64,000 bases of DNA from UBA4923 sp964486135 (GCA_964486135.1 CAZAKT010000004.1:1-64000), one strand, 5' to 3'; shown: positions 51,292 to 59,281, counted from the first letter of the stretch. Notes: a model not told the origin generated them from the sequence alone. Numbers and translations are program-made.

Positions 51292-52371
51292 ATGGAAATA
51301 GCTGTAAGCAAGACGACGACCGCAAAGGCCAAACCACCTGATGAACAAAAACTGGGCTTTGCCAAGACCTTCACGGACCACATGTTCCTTGCCAACTACG
51401 AAGAGGGCCGGGGCTGGTTTGATCCCCGCATTGTCCCTTACCAGAAGCTTTCGCTCGACCCTGCTTCTCCTGTCTTCCATTACGCCCAGGAAATATTCGA
51501 AGGGGCCAAGGCTTACGCGCTCGATGACGGGGAAGTCGGTCTCTTCCGCATCGCGGACAACGCGAGGAGGATGAACCAGAGCGCCGACCGGGCCTGTATG
51601 CCGGAAATTGATGTCGACCTCCAGCTGGAGGCTATCAATCGTCTGGTCGACCTGGATCGCGACTGGGTACCCAAAAGTGAGGGAACTTCCCTCTATCTCA
51701 GGCCCACCATGATCGCCGACGGCTCGAGCCTGGGGGCACAGACGGCGACGCGCTTCATCTATTTTGTGATCTGCGCGCCGACAGGTCCCTATTACCCGGA
51801 GGGTATGAAACCGATCCGTATCCGTATCGAGACCCGTTATGTGCGCGCGGTCAAGGGCGGCATGGGCAGGGCCAAGGCAGGCGGCAACTACGCGGCCAGC
51901 TTCAAGGCATCAACCGAGGCCAAGCGGGCAGGCTTCAACGAGGTCCTTTGGTTGGACGGCAGGGAACAAAAATACGTCCAGGAAGTAGGGGCAATGAATA
52001 TGATGTTTGTCATTGACGGCAAACTTGTGACCTCTGAGCTTGGCGACACCATCCTGCCGGGCATCACCCGGGATTCAGTCCTGACACTGGCTGAGGATCA
52101 AGGTCTTGAGGTGGATGTCCGCCGTATTGCCGTTGCTGAACTTTACGAGGCCCACGAGGCCGGCCTCCTCCAGGAGGCTTTCGGTACGGGTACAGCTGCC
52201 GTCATCTCCCCGGTTGGCGAACTGTCCTGGAATGATCGGTCAATTATCATCAATGACAGATTGATCGGCCCCGTTGCCCAGATCTTCTATGACAAGCTGG
52301 TCGGGATCCAGCGCCAGCGTTTGCCCGACAGCCGCGGCTGGACAAGCCTGGTGCCGCGATACACCTATTAG
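51292..52371 (+). CDS. ilvE: Branched-chain amino acid aminotransferase
   Basis: This is a fold-type IV PLP enzyme of 359 residues (GWFDPRIVPYQKLSLDP; HYAQEIFEGAKAY; lysine region GRAKAGGNYAASF; EVGAMNMMFVID). It transaminates Val, Leu and Ile to their 2-oxoacids, the substrates of the oxidoreductase encoded just upstream. The ATG has GGAAGGAG upstream. Its stop overlaps the convergent SCIFF maturase stop by 4 bp. The position at the end of the vor operon supports a catabolic role. Confidence 0.94.
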   Translation: MEIAVSKTTTAKAKPPDEQKLGFAKTFTDHMFLANYEEGRGWFDPRIVPYQKLSLDPASPVFHYAQEIFEGAKAYALDDGEVGLFRIADNARRMNQSADRACMPEIDVDLQLEAINRLVDLDRDWVPKSEGTSLYLRPTMIADGSSLGAQTATRFIYFVICAPTGPYYPEGMKPIRIRIETRYVRAVKGGMGRAKAGGNYAASFKASTEAKRAGFNEVLWLDGREQKYVQEVGAMNMMFVIDGKLVTSELGDTILPGITRDSVLTLAEDQGLEVDVRRIAVAELYEAHEAGLLQEAFGTGTAAVISPVGELSWNDRSIIINDRLIGPVAQIFYDKLVGIQRQRLPDSRGWTSLVPRYTY

Positions 52372-53723
52372 CGGGAGGACAGGGCCTGGGCGGCCTTCAT
52401 CATGAGGGCGCATTCGACGCGTTTTTTGAAGAGCTCGCAACCTGTCCTGTCCAGCCCGGACAGCTGGCCGCTGGCGTGGTAGGCATTGGCGGCGCAGCCC
52501 CCTGAACAATAGAACTTGGCCCAGCAGTCACGGCAGGCCTCCTTCTCAAAGATCCGGCACTTTGAGAAGGCCTGGCGGATATCTTCCCGCCTGATACCCT
52601 CCCAGAGGTTACCCATCAAAAAGGCTGGGTCGTCGACGAGCTGGTGGCAGGGATATAGATCACCCGCTGGTGTCACCGCCAGGTACTCCGTACCGGAGCC
52701 ACAACCCGCGACCCGCTTGTAGATACAGGGTCCCTTCTCCAGATCCATGCTGAAGTGGTAAAAACGGAAGCCCCGGCCCTGGCGATCCCGATGGAGCATC
52801 TCCACCGCCAGTTTTTCATAGGCTTCCTTCAGGAGAGGCAGGTCCTCATCCGTCAGGGCATAAGGCTGGTCGGGAGGACAGACCACGGGTTCCATACTTA
52901 TTTCATCAAATCCCAGATCGGCGATATGGAGGATATCCTCAAGAAAATCCGTATTGTAGTGGGTGTAGGTGCCTCGAATGTAATAGGTGCCCCGCTTCCT
53001 CCGCCGGACCAGCTCCTGGAATTTGGGCACGACAAGATCATAGCAGCCCTCACCCCCCCGGGTCACCCTGAACCGGTCGTGGGTCTCTTTTCTCCCGTCA
53101 AGACTCAAAACAACATTGTCCATCTCACGGTTGGTGAATTCGATGACATCATCATCGATCAAGAGCCCGTTGGTGGTAAGGGTAAAACGAAAGTGTTTGT
53201 CGCAGCTTTTCTCCAGGGAGCGGGCGTAAGCGACTGTCTCTTTCACCATCCCCCAGTTTAAAAGCGGTTCACCTCCGAAAAAGTCAACTTCGAGATTGCG
53301 GCGGCCGCCCGAGTGTTCGACCAGAAAATCCAGGGCCCGGCGGCCCGTCTCGGGGGACATAAGGGCCTGGGCCCCCTTGTAGGTTCCCTGGGCGGCAAAA
53401 CAGTAGCAGCAGTTGAGATTGCAGGTATGGGCAACGTTGAGGCAGAGGGCCTTGATAACTCTTTCACGCCCTCCCGGCAGGCAATCCTCGTGCCTGACCC
53501 TGGAAAAGAGTTTACCCCTTTCAACAAGGCCCCCGATCTCCTCCAGGGCATCCTGGACGTCGGCCACTTCCCAGCGGCTGGAAAGCGCCTGTGTGATCTC
53601 CTCACCTGTTTTATGCCCGTAAAGCTCCAGGATGTCGTAGACCAGGTCGTCCACCAGGTGGACACTGCCACTGTCGACATCGAGCGCCAGATTATAGCCG
53701 TTCAGTTTGTATTGATGGATCAT
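52368..53723 (-). CDS. scfB: SCIFF peptide maturase, radical SAM thioether synthase
   Basis: The 451-residue enzyme has an N-terminal peptide-recognition (PqqD-like RRE) region, the radical SAM motif CNLNCCYCF near residue 98 and a C-terminal SPASM domain rich in cysteines (GCGSGTEYLAVTPAGDLYPCHQ; CRDCWAKFYCSGGC). It installs thioether crosslinks from cysteine sulfur to a carbon of another residue in the ScfA peptide. It lies 82 bp downstream of scfA. The start at 53723 lacks a strong ribosome binding site. Confidence 0.93.
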   Translation of the reverse strand: MIHQYKLNGYNLALDVDSGSVHLVDDLVYDILELYGHKTGEEITQALSSRWEVADVQDALEEIGGLVERGKLFSRVRHEDCLPGGRERVIKALCLNVAHTCNLNCCYCFAAQGTYKGAQALMSPETGRRALDFLVEHSGGRRNLEVDFFGGEPLLNWGMVKETVAYARSLEKSCDKHFRFTLTTNGLLIDDDVIEFTNREMDNVVLSLDGRKETHDRFRVTRGGEGCYDLVVPKFQELVRRRKRGTYYIRGTYTHYNTDFLEDILHIADLGFDEISMEPVVCPPDQPYALTDEDLPLLKEAYEKLAVEMLHRDRQGRGFRFYHFSMDLEKGPCIYKRVAGCGSGTEYLAVTPAGDLYPCHQLVDDPAFLMGNLWEGIRREDIRQAFSKCRIFEKEACRDCWAKFYCSGGCAANAYHASGQLSGLDRTGCELFKKRVECALMMKAAQALSSR

Positions 53724-53805
53724 AAAAAGAGGGGGTATCCGGCCTGCCGGGACGGGAAACGCCTGTCCGAAGTAAGCCGGACCAGCCTATCAGGATCGTC
53801 CTTGC

Positions 53806-53964
53806 TCAGTGGGTTTCTTCCTGTTCGCAGACCTGGTTGGCGACGCCACAGGAGGTCTTGCAGGCCGACTGGCAGGATGTCTGGCATTCGCCGCAACCAT
53901 CGTGTTCGATGTCATCGGTCAAGTCGCGGGTTACCAGGGTGATGATTCTCTCTTTGCGGGCCAT
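53806..53964 (-). CDS. scfA: SCIFF (six-cysteines-in-forty-five) ranthipeptide precursor
   Basis: Translating the minus strand from the ATG at 53964 gives a 52-residue peptide with six cysteines at 24, 27, 31, 35, 39 and 46 in the block CGECQTSCQSACKTSC, then CEQEETH at the end. This matches the near-invariant SCIFF core, with a short basic/hydrophobic leader (ARKERIITLVTRDL). AAAGGA lies eight nt before the ATG. It is the substrate of the adjacent maturase. The exact in vivo role of SCIFF peptides is poorly known; they are near-universal in Clostridia. Confidence 0.95.
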   Translation of the reverse strand: MARKERIITLVTRDLTDDIEHDGCGECQTSCQSACKTSCGVANQVCEQEETH

Positions 53965-54019
53965 AGTGCTATCCTTTCAAATAGATCCTTGCGTCATTGT
54001 CAAGCAACACTATAGCACT
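53965..54019 (-). promoter_or_regulatory. Inverted repeat spanning the scfA upstream region
   Basis: AGTGCTAT (53965-53972) ends directly at the scfA ATG and its perfect inverted copy ATAGCACT is at 54012-54019, 39 nt apart. Between them lie the ribosome binding site and a TTGACA on the minus strand. It could be an operator pair or an RNA stem presenting the ribosome site in its loop. Confidence 0.45.
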
Positions 54020-54038
54020 TCCCCCTCATCGGGCATAT

Positions 54039-55163
54039 TCAATCGGGGGTCATCGACATCCGTTGAATGAATCGCATTAGATTGTCGACCGTCAAAGCCA
54101 GATCTTCCTCACTTCTTTTCTTGGCATGATTAAAATCCATGGCAACCCGGTTGATACTGAAGATGCCATTCACCCCCTCCTGGTAGACGGCCTCGATATC
54201 ATCCCCTATATCACCCACGATCGCTACAACCGGGATATCCAGCTTTTTCGCCCGCCTTGAGACACCAATGACTACCTTGCCACGCAGGCTCTGCCGGTCG
54301 ATTTTCCCCTCACCCGTCAGGATCAGGTCTGCCCCTTCCGCAAGACTTTCAAATCCAACGGTATCCAGGACAGCCTCAATGCCAGGCTCCAGGGAGGCGC
54401 CAAAAAAGGCGAAGGCGCCGGCGCCCATGGCACCCGCCGCGCCCGCCCCGGGTATATGGGCAACCTCAAGACCCAGATCCCGCCTGATCAATTCAGCCAG
54501 ATGGCGGAGACCGGAGTCCAGGCATTCGACAGCCTCCTCGTCTGCCCCTTTTTGTGGAGCGAAGACATGGGCGGCCCCCCGCGGCCCGAACATGGGGTTG
54601 TCAATGTCGCACATGGCCACCATCTCGACATTTTTAAGCCTGGCTGACCTTCCACTTGCGTCGATCCGATCAATCAAGTGGAGTGTACCGCCGACGGGCA
54701 CAAAGCTTTCCCCGGAAGCCCGGTAAAAGCGGATACCGGCCGCTGCGGCCGCGCCGCAGCCCCCATCATTGGTCGCGCTGCCACCCAGGCCCAGAATGAT
54801 CTTTTCCGCTCCCCGCCCGACCGCGTCCAGGATCAACTGACCGACACCGTAGGTGCTTGTGATGAGAGGGTCTTTAGCCTCCCCTACAAGAGGCAAGCCC
54901 GCTGCAGCCGCCATCTCTATGACAGCCGTCTTCCCCCGGTCCAGAAGGCCGTAGAAGGCGTCCACGGCTTCCAGGAAAGGTCCTGAAACGGATAGCTGGA
55001 TTTTTTCGCCCCCCCGGGCCCTGAGAAATGAATCGACGGTCCCCTCACCGCCGTCGGCCACCGGGATACTTAAAAGGAGGGCATCCGGGAACCTATTCCG
55101 TACGGCAGTCTCCATGATCCGGCAGACCGTCAGGGAATCCATACTTCCTTTAAAGGAGTCGGG
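54039..55163 (-). CDS. Glycerate kinase (type 1, GlxK/GarK), 5' end lost in assembly gap
   Basis: The visible ~374 residues begin PDSFKGSMDSLTVC, the second to third motif of the family (normally preceded by only a few residues such as MKIVIA). They contain VADGGEGTVDSF, LGGSATNDGGCGAAAA, GAAGAMGAGAFAFFG and LTGEGKIDRQSLRGK. The enzyme phosphorylates glycerate to 2- or 3-phosphoglycerate. Only the start codon and about half a dozen residues are missing into the N-run. The downstream neighbour is scfA on the same strand. Confidence 0.9.
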   Translation of the reverse strand, partial: PDSFKGSMDSLTVCRIMETAVRNRFPDALLLSIPVADGGEGTVDSFLRARGGEKIQLSVSGPFLEAVDAFYGLLDRGKTAVIEMAAAAGLPLVGEAKDPLITSTYGVGQLILDAVGRGAEKIILGLGGSATNDGGCGAAAAAGIRFYRASGESFVPVGGTLHLIDRIDASGRSARLKNVEMVAMCDIDNPMFGPRGAAHVFAPQKGADEEAVECLDSGLRHLAELIRRDLGLEVAHIPGAGAAGAMGAGAFAFFGASLEPGIEAVLDTVGFESLAEGADLILTGEGKIDRQSLRGKVVIGVSRRAKKLDIPVVAIVGDIGDDIEAVYQEGVNGIFSINRVAMDFNHAKKRSEEDLALTVDNLMRFIQRMSMTPD

Positions 55164-55263
55164 NNNNNNNNNNNNNNNNNNNNNNNNNNNNNNNNNNNNN
55201 NNNNNNNNNNNNNNNNNNNNNNNNNNNNNNNNNNNNNNNNNNNNNNNNNNNNNNNNNNNNNNN
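55164..55263. other. Assembly gap (100 N)
   Basis: Exactly 100 N, a conventional placeholder of unknown true length. It removes the 5' end of the glycerate kinase gene and the region just after the TIM-barrel gene. Confidence 0.99.
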
Positions 55264-55266
55264 CGG

Positions 55267-55983
55267 CTAGTACTTTTTGCCGCCGGCCCTATTGTCCTCC
55301 TCGGCTGCGATCCTGTACTTGTCCATCTTGATCTTGAAGAGCTCCGCGCTGGTGGGCGGAGTGATGGTGATGGCATTGGCACCGGCCCGGATGGTTGCCA
55401 GGATGCTTTCATCGCTGGGCCCTCCTGTCGCGATGATGGGGACATCCGGATACTTGCCCCGGATCTCGCGCACGATGTCGACGGTCTTGCTGGCCCCGCT
55501 CACATTCAGGATTGAGACACCCGCGTCCAGCCGGGAGCCAATATCCATATACTCGGAAACAATGGTACAGATAATCGGTGTATCGACCACCTCATTGATG
55601 GCCCGGATCGTATCCAGGGTCGTCGGTGAGTTAACAACAAGACCCACCGCCCCCTGCGCTTCGGAGAAGATGGCAATTTGGGCGCATCGGGCCCCTCCTG
55701 TTGTTCCTCCACCCACACCAACGAACATGGGGACGGGCGATATGCCGACCAGGGCATTTGAGATGGCAGGATGGGGTGTGAAAGGATAGACGGCCATGAC
55801 AGCGTCGGCATTATGGTTGATGATCTGCGCGGCATCGGTCGTGAAGAGGACGGATTTTATTCGCCGCCCGTGAATACGGATACCGGAACACTCGGCTATG
55901 ACAGCGGGCATATGGATGACATCGGCACGAAGTTGCGTCGTAATATCGGGGATATTCTTCCTCGGCTTCGACCCTTTGTTCAT
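55267..55983 (-). CDS. Putative TIM-barrel protein of unknown function
   Basis: This 238-residue soluble protein has alternating strand/helix repeats ending in phosphate-binding-like motifs (VPIIATGGPSDESILATIRAGANAITITP), reminiscent of phosphate-binding (beta/alpha)8 barrels. MFVGVGGGTTGGARCAQIA mid-protein is glycine-rich. Some database entries call such proteins simply hydrolase; I cannot assign a reaction. The ATG at 55983 has GGAGGT upstream. Its downstream neighbour on the same strand, beyond the gap, is glycerate kinase, so a link to small organic acids is possible but unproven. Confidence 0.65.
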   Translation of the reverse strand: MNKGSKPRKNIPDITTQLRADVIHMPAVIAECSGIRIHGRRIKSVLFTTDAAQIINHNADAVMAVYPFTPHPAISNALVGISPVPMFVGVGGGTTGGARCAQIAIFSEAQGAVGLVVNSPTTLDTIRAINEVVDTPIICTIVSEYMDIGSRLDAGVSILNVSGASKTVDIVREIRGKYPDVPIIATGGPSDESILATIRAGANAITITPPTSAELFKIKMDKYRIAAEEDNRAGGKKY

Positions 55984-56059
55984 GGACGGATACCTCCCTT
56001 CCGTAAAGTCTTTTCATTCTACACGAATCAGGTGCCCCCGATACAGTTTTCATAATTGT

Positions 56060-56088
56060 TTGACAGTGTCAGACCAACTATTTATGAT
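56060..56088 (+). promoter_or_regulatory. Promoter of the rubredoxin-reductase-like gene
   Basis: A consensus -35 TTGACA (56060-56065), a 17-bp spacer and -10 TATGAT (56083-56088) lie 77 bp before the ATG. Confidence 0.75.
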
Positions 56089-56164
56089 TGAAACGTGTAT
56101 CAAGTGCGGCCCTGCCGCCTTGTCATTTATCCAAGAATAATCCTTCACCAAAGGAGGCTCCGTT

Positions 56165-57325
56165 ATGGCTAAAAAAAGGATCGTGATCATTGGAAGTGGC
56201 ATCGCCGGCCTGTCGGCGGCGGAATCCGCCAGGAAAATGGATCCTGAAATCGAGATTCTCATCTTGTCGGAAAGCTCCCACCTGCCTTATCACCGGCCCC
56301 GGCTCCCCGGTGTCATCATGGATCCGGAAAGCGCCCCTAAAATTCTGCTTCATGAGGAAGCCTGGTACAAAGAAAAGAATTTTGACCTCAGACTGGGTGT
56401 TGCCGTCAAGCACGTTCATACCGGTGACCGGGAAATTGAGCTATCGGACGGGAGCAGGATCCACTATGACAAGTTGATTCTGGCGACCGGAAGCCGCAGT
56501 TTTTTGCCGGCTCTCAAGGGAAATGATTCCCTGGGTGTTTTCACCCTCTGGACCCTGGATGATGCCTTCGCCATTTCCGATTATATCGATGGCGCCAAGA
56601 CAGCCATTGTCATCGGCGGGGGGCTCCTTGGCCTTGAGGCCGCCTACGCCCTGAAGCAGCGTGGCCTGGACACCACCATCCTCGAGCGTGGGAAGGGACT
56701 CCTTTCAAAACAACTTGATGAGCGCTCAAGCGCCATGTTCCAGGAACAGGTCGAACGTGTCGGGGTCAAGGTGGTGAAGGAAGCGTCAACAGAGGAAATC
56801 CTCGCAGATCCAGCCACAGGCAGGACAACCGCCATCAGGCTGACGGACGGCAGGGAGATCCCAGCCGATCTTGTCATCTTCGCGACGGGGGTCCGGGCCC
56901 GCCTTGAGGTCATGGACGGCGAGGAGGTCACGATCGACCGGAGTTTTGTGACCAATGATAAGTTGGAGACGAGTATCCCCGACGTTTACGCGGCAGGTGA
57001 CTGCGCCCTTATGAATGGTTTGTGGTATGGACTCTGGTCCGTATCGACACGTCAGGGACAGGTCGCGGGAACGAACGCCGCGGGGGGGGACGACATCTGC
57101 ACCATCCCGGCGCCGCCCTACCTGGTCAACACCATGGAAACCCGCATTGCCTCGGCTGGGGACATCGCGCCCAAGGATCCGGAGGTCTCCTCGCAGATCC
57201 GTTTTGACGAGACACAGCTGACTTACGAACGCCGGAATTTCCTGGGCGATAAACTGGTCGGTTATATCCTCCTTGGTGATACAACTGCCTTTTCCATGCT
57301 AAGTCGTGAGCTGCAGAGAGGCTGA
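56165..57325 (+). CDS. NAD(P)H:rubredoxin oxidoreductase-like FAD protein
   Basis: The 386-residue flavoprotein has an FAD motif IIGSGIAGLSAAESAR, an NAD motif VIGGGLLGLEAAYALK near residue 140 and the second FAD motif VYAAGDCALMNG near 275. The early LPYHRPRLPG stretch is typical of NADH:rubredoxin oxidoreductases and nitrite-reductase-type flavoproteins. It likely feeds electrons to rubredoxin, rubrerythrin or flavodiiron proteins in oxygen defence; a rubrerythrin gene lies 2.2 kb downstream. AAAGGAGG precedes the ATG. Confidence 0.87.
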   Translation: MAKKRIVIIGSGIAGLSAAESARKMDPEIEILILSESSHLPYHRPRLPGVIMDPESAPKILLHEEAWYKEKNFDLRLGVAVKHVHTGDREIELSDGSRIHYDKLILATGSRSFLPALKGNDSLGVFTLWTLDDAFAISDYIDGAKTAIVIGGGLLGLEAAYALKQRGLDTTILERGKGLLSKQLDERSSAMFQEQVERVGVKVVKEASTEEILADPATGRTTAIRLTDGREIPADLVIFATGVRARLEVMDGEEVTIDRSFVTNDKLETSIPDVYAAGDCALMNGLWYGLWSVSTRQGQVAGTNAAGGDDICTIPAPPYLVNTMETRIASAGDIAPKDPEVSSQIRFDETQLTYERRNFLGDKLVGYILLGDTTAFSMLSRELQRG

Positions 57326-57364
57326 CGGCAGACTGGCCGTTAGACAGGGGGATAGGTCCAGCTT

Positions 57365-58021
57365 ATGCTTCCGTTGAAAGATAGTCAGCGCAGCCAAACG
57401 ATTCCATTCGTCACGATCGCCTTGATCCTGATCAATGCCCTCATCTTTTTATATCAGTCAGGCCTGAACTACTGGGAGTTGGAGTCATTTTTCCATCAGT
57501 ATGCCTTCACGCCCCAGGGCTTCTTTGACGCCTTTCGCTCAAAAACCTTCTACTGGCAGTTGATCACCAGCATGTTTTTACACGGTGACTTCAGTCACCT
57601 GCTTGGCAACATGTGGATCCTCTGGCTTTTTGGGGACAATGTCGAGGATTATCTGGGGAAGGGCAAATATTTACTTTTCTATTTGGGGACCGGTTTGATC
57701 GCCATCCTGGCGCACACCTTCTCCATGCCGCATTCCACGGTCTTCACGATCGGCGCCTCGGGCGCCATATCAGGTGTTATGGGTGCCTACCTGATCCTCT
57801 ACCCCAAGGCCTCGATCCTGACGCTTATTCCCTTCCCACCTTATTTCTTCAATGTTTCCGCCTTCTTCTACCTGATCGTCTGGCTGGTCCTCCAGCTAAT
57901 CTCCGGCATCTCGAGCGGCGCCGCCTCCGGTATCGCCTGGTGGGCCCACATCGCCGGCTTTCTCGGCGGCCTGCTGATCTGCATCCGCGGCCGCAACAGG
58001 CGGGCGCGAAAAACGGCCTGA
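57365..58021 (+). CDS. Rhomboid-family intramembrane serine protease
   Basis: The 218-residue protein has about six membrane helices. The catalytic serine is S132 in GASGAISG and the catalytic histidine is H195 in WWAHIAGFLGG; HGDFSHLLGNMWIL is the conserved second-helix motif. It would cleave substrates within the membrane. It starts 39 bp after the flavoprotein gene and may be co-transcribed. Its 3' end is overlapped in antisense by the open frame beyond the ArsM-like gene. Confidence 0.9.
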   Translation: MLPLKDSQRSQTIPFVTIALILINALIFLYQSGLNYWELESFFHQYAFTPQGFFDAFRSKTFYWQLITSMFLHGDFSHLLGNMWILWLFGDNVEDYLGKGKYLLFYLGTGLIAILAHTFSMPHSTVFTIGASGAISGVMGAYLILYPKASILTLIPFPPYFFNVSAFFYLIVWLVLQLISGISSGAASGIAWWAHIAGFLGGLLICIRGRNRRARKTA

Positions 58022-58273
58022 CAGTTTGCCGGACTTGACCCGGCCTCCCCGGGCCATCCGTCTGGCTCCGCTGACAGCCTGGTCACCAGGGCCCTGGTCT
58101 TTTGGCTTTTCCGCATAGATCAAACTGCTTTGGATATATTCCCTAATGGCCAGGCCATGCCCCCACTTACGGGCATAGGCTTCCGTAACCTCTTCGCTGT
58201 TTATAGTGATCCGGGTGTAACCGATCGCCCGGAAGGCCAAGATGATCTGCGCCGCAGACCAGGCTCCGCCCAC
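57896..58273 (-). CDS. In-frame continuation of the ArsM-like gene after the TGA
   Basis: Directly after the TGA the same frame encodes VGGAWSAAQIILAFRAIGY and then YARKWGHG, REYIQSS and LIYAEKP. This resembles the end of ArsM relatives (..Gly-Gly-Ala..Ala-Gly-Phe.., Trp-x-x-Gly, Tyr-x-x-Ser, Lys-Pro). Family-like sequence stops near 58103. The frame stays open to 57896, running antisense over the end of the rhomboid gene, and that tail looks non-homologous; a small frameshift or an unusual extension is possible. No ribosome binding site precedes 58273, so independent translation is unlikely. Confidence 0.55.
   Translation of the reverse strand: MGGAWSAAQIILAFRAIGYTRITINSEEVTEAYARKWGHGLAIREYIQSSLIYAEKPKDQGPGDQAVSGARRMARGGRVKSGKLSGRFSRPPVAAADADQQAAEKAGDVGPPGDTGGGAARDAGD
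58249..58269 (-). promoter_or_regulatory. Candidate bacterial SECIS hairpin after the TGA
   Basis: On the minus strand, four nt after the TGA, GCG-GA-GC pairs with GC-GG-CGC across an internal 2x2 loop and closes a CUGGUCU apical loop. The Escherichia coli fdhF SECIS has GC pairs closing an AGGUCU loop, which this resembles. The stem is short, and the loop guanines are about 14 nt from the TGA, slightly nearer than usual, so support is moderate. Confidence 0.45.
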
Positions 58274-58855
58274 TCAGGTCCTGGCCATATGGGGATCTGC
58301 TACCCATTCGGGTGGCAAATCCTTCTTGGTCGTGATATCTGAAATGGCAACCCGTCCACCCGGCTTCAGGACACGGAAGATCTCCCGGTAGACCGTCGGT
58401 TTCCGCAAGGACAGATTGATGACGCAGTTGCTGATGACCAGGTCAAAGGACTGGTCCGGGCAGGGGATATCCTCGATCTCCCCCTGGATGAAGTTGCAGT
58501 TCTTGAATCCCTGCCTGGCCGCAATCTCCTTTGCCTTGTCAACCATGCTCTGCAGGGCATCCACTCCGGTGACCTGGCCGGTTTCCCCGACGGCCCGGGC
58601 TGCAATAAAGCAGTCCAGACCCCGGCCCGAACCAAGGTCCAGGATCCGTTCCCCAGGCTGTGGTTTGGCCATTTCGTGCGGATTGCCACAACCCAGGCCC
58701 AAATCGGCTTCTTCAGGAAGCTGGTCGAGGTCTTCAGGGCGGTAGCCCAGGGATTCGGTTATGGTTCGGGCCTCTTCCTGGGTCTTGACCTCTTCCGCAG
58801 ACAAAGACTCATAGTGGTCAAGTATCGCTTTTTTCAAGTCATCTTTTTTATCCAT
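58274..58855 (-). CDS. ArsM-like SAM methyltransferase; candidate selenoprotein with in-frame TGA at 58274
   Basis: The 193 residues before the TGA are an arsenite-methyltransferase-like class I SAM enzyme: LGLGCGNP (Cys56), the SAM motif DLGSGRGLDCFIAA (Cys82), and SNCVINLS with Cys144, an arsenic-binding cysteine in ArsM. The sequence then reads WVADPHMART, TGA, VGGAW. In ArsM relatives a third conserved Cys stands right here (Cys-Ile/Val-x-Gly-Ala), so TGA replaces a functional Cys. The same frame continues with family-like sequence (next entry). The ATG at 58855 has TAGGAGG upstream. If TGA is a plain stop, the protein lacks its third metal ligand. Sec machinery is not visible in this window. 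Confidence 0.8.
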   Translation of the reverse strand: MDKKDDLKKAILDHYESLSAEEVKTQEEARTITESLGYRPEDLDQLPEEADLGLGCGNPHEMAKPQPGERILDLGSGRGLDCFIAARAVGETGQVTGVDALQSMVDKAKEIAARQGFKNCNFIQGEIEDIPCPDQSFDLVISNCVINLSLRKPTVYREIFRVLKPGGRVAISDITTKKDLPPEWVADPHMART

Positions 58856-59056
58856 ACAAGGAAGGCCTCCTATTAAAAATCCGGTTAAGACGATCATAAC
58901 AATCGATACGAAAACAGTCTGTCCGCCATGCTACAGTAGTCGGGAACAATATGACAAGAGCGCCCGTCGGCGCTTGATCCTTACCCGGTCCGCACAGCCT
59001 TCTATCCTCCAAATAAAGGGTGGACCGGGGAGCAAGGAATGAAAGGGAGACTTTTT

Positions 59057-59281
59057 ATGGATATCAAAGCGACCATCGACGACCTCGTCAAAAAGATTAA
59101 ACTGGACAAAGTGCTTTCGGACCTCTTTTCAAAGGATCCGCTGAAGGCGGTGGAAAAGACCCTGGGACTGAAACTCCCTGAGGATCAGATGAAGGCCATC
59201 ATCGATGGCGTGAAAGCCAAACTCTCTGTCGACAAGGCGGGTGAGACGCTTGGCAAGGTCAAGGGCCTGTTGGGGAAGTAA
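59057..59281 (+). CDS. Small helical protein of unknown function
   Basis: The 74-residue protein (MDIKATIDDLVKKIKLDKVL at its start) is Lys/Asp/Leu-rich and predicted helical, with a DPLKAVEKTLGLKLPEDQM centre and a glycine-containing tail (VKGLLGK). I recall similar short proteins in other Clostridia, with no known function. The ATG at 59057 has AAAGGGA upstream; an ATG at 59039 is possible. It is a stand-alone gene ending in a good terminator, so it is probably well expressed. Confidence 0.7.
   Translation: MDIKATIDDLVKKIKLDKVLSDLFSKDPLKAVEKTLGLKLPEDQMKAIIDGVKAKLSVDKAGETLGKVKGLLGK

Noticed and set aside
57896..58273. Independent 125-residue gene starting at GTG 58273
   Set aside because: There is no ribosome binding site, it begins directly after the TGA, and its first part continues the methyltransferase family sequence. 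It is better read as the same gene.
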